Positions 63,854 through 64,000 of a stretch of 64,000 nucleotides of DNA are shown here, in pieces. The DNA is from Leishmania mexicana MHOM/GT/2001/U1103 (lineage: Eukaryota; Euglenozoa; Kinetoplastea; Trypanosomatida; Trypanosomatidae): assembly GCF_000234665.1 (NCBI RefSeq), contig NC_018314.1:452956-516955 (forward strand), written 5' to 3'. Position 1 is the first letter of the stretch. Every line of letters begins with the position of its first letter. Both the position numbers and the translations under genes were made by a program. The notes under the pieces were generated by a model. That model searched no databases. It was not told where the DNA came from and saw nothing but the letters and a program-made list of their open reading frames with translations.

Positions 63854-64000
63854 TTAGGGTTAGGGTTAGGGTTAGGGTTAGGGTTAGGGTTAGGGTTAGG
63901 GTTAGGGTTAGGGTTAGGGTTAGGGTTAGGGTTAGGGTTAGGGTTAGGGTTAGGGTTAGGGTTAGGGTTAGGGTTAGGGTTAGGGTTAGGGTTAGGGTTA
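63854..64000 (+). repeat. Telomere, TTAGGG repeats
   Basis: About 24 perfect TTAGGG units continue to the end of the window with no interruption, so this is a chromosome terminus with the G-rich strand running 5' to 3' outward. Confidence 0.99.

Noticed and set aside
63854..64000. Short regular repeats that might be read as a CRISPR or satellite array
   Set aside because: They are perfect TTAGGG telomere units with no spacers.

Overview
The window is a right-hand chromosome end from a Leishmania-type trypanosomatid. Positions 63854-64000 are uninterrupted TTAGGG repeats running off the window. Genes are intronless, GC-rich at third positions, and lie in two long same-strand blocks with 1-3 kb UTR-rich gaps. 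Eight ~550-bp SIDER2-type degenerate retroposons are scattered through it. No species is assigned. From memory, the seven-gene array described below matches the one reported on chromosome 10 of L. mexicana.

Left block, 1-27027, is transcribed right to left. In the order transcribed it contains a zinc-motif protein (26290-27027), a small secreted thioredoxin-like protein, a 67-codon ORF, a Cys-rich protein, an ataxin-10-like protein, a 567-aa coiled-coil protein, an exportin-7-like karyopherin (1107 aa), a three-finger RanBP2-type zinc protein with a basic N-terminus, RIB43A (an axonemal ribbon protein), a three-helix membrane protein, two divergent Rab-like GTPases, and the 5' part of a charged, probably flagellar protein cut by the window edge.

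At 27028-28204 is a divergent strand-switch region, the expected Pol II start zone for both blocks. tRNA-Lys(CTT), tRNA-Gly(GCC) and tRNA-Asn(GTT) sit inside or beside it. The + strand between genes is purine-rich to the left and pyrimidine-rich to the right, as expected where trans-splicing polypyrimidine tracts lie on the coding strand.

Right block, 28205-60317, is transcribed left to right toward the telomere. It begins with a bacterial-looking SAM methyltransferase carrying an N-terminal zinc ribbon. Seven tandem, divergent copies of a GH130-like five-bladed propeller enzyme follow (29703-48739). I identify these as the mannogen mannosyltransferase/phosphorylase family (MTP1-7, CAZy GT108), which makes and degrades the beta-1,2-mannan reserve. 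Next come a PiT-family phosphate transporter, a folate/biopterin (pteridine) transporter and a delta-12-type fatty acid desaturase. Subtelomeric sequence with a degenerate ORF cluster then leads to the telomere.

The most notable structure not explained by the genes is repeat architecture. A 437-bp inverted repeat, apparently perfect (21155-21591 versus 33442-33878), encloses the strand-switch region, the tRNAs, the methyltransferase and MTP copies 1-2. A ~830-bp, almost identical direct repeat (35978-36807 versus 48611-49440) flanks MTP copies 4-7. Both are geometries known to seed gene amplification or deletion in Leishmania. Within the array, blocks of near identity between otherwise divergent copies indicate gene conversion, and SIDER2 elements follow only some copies.
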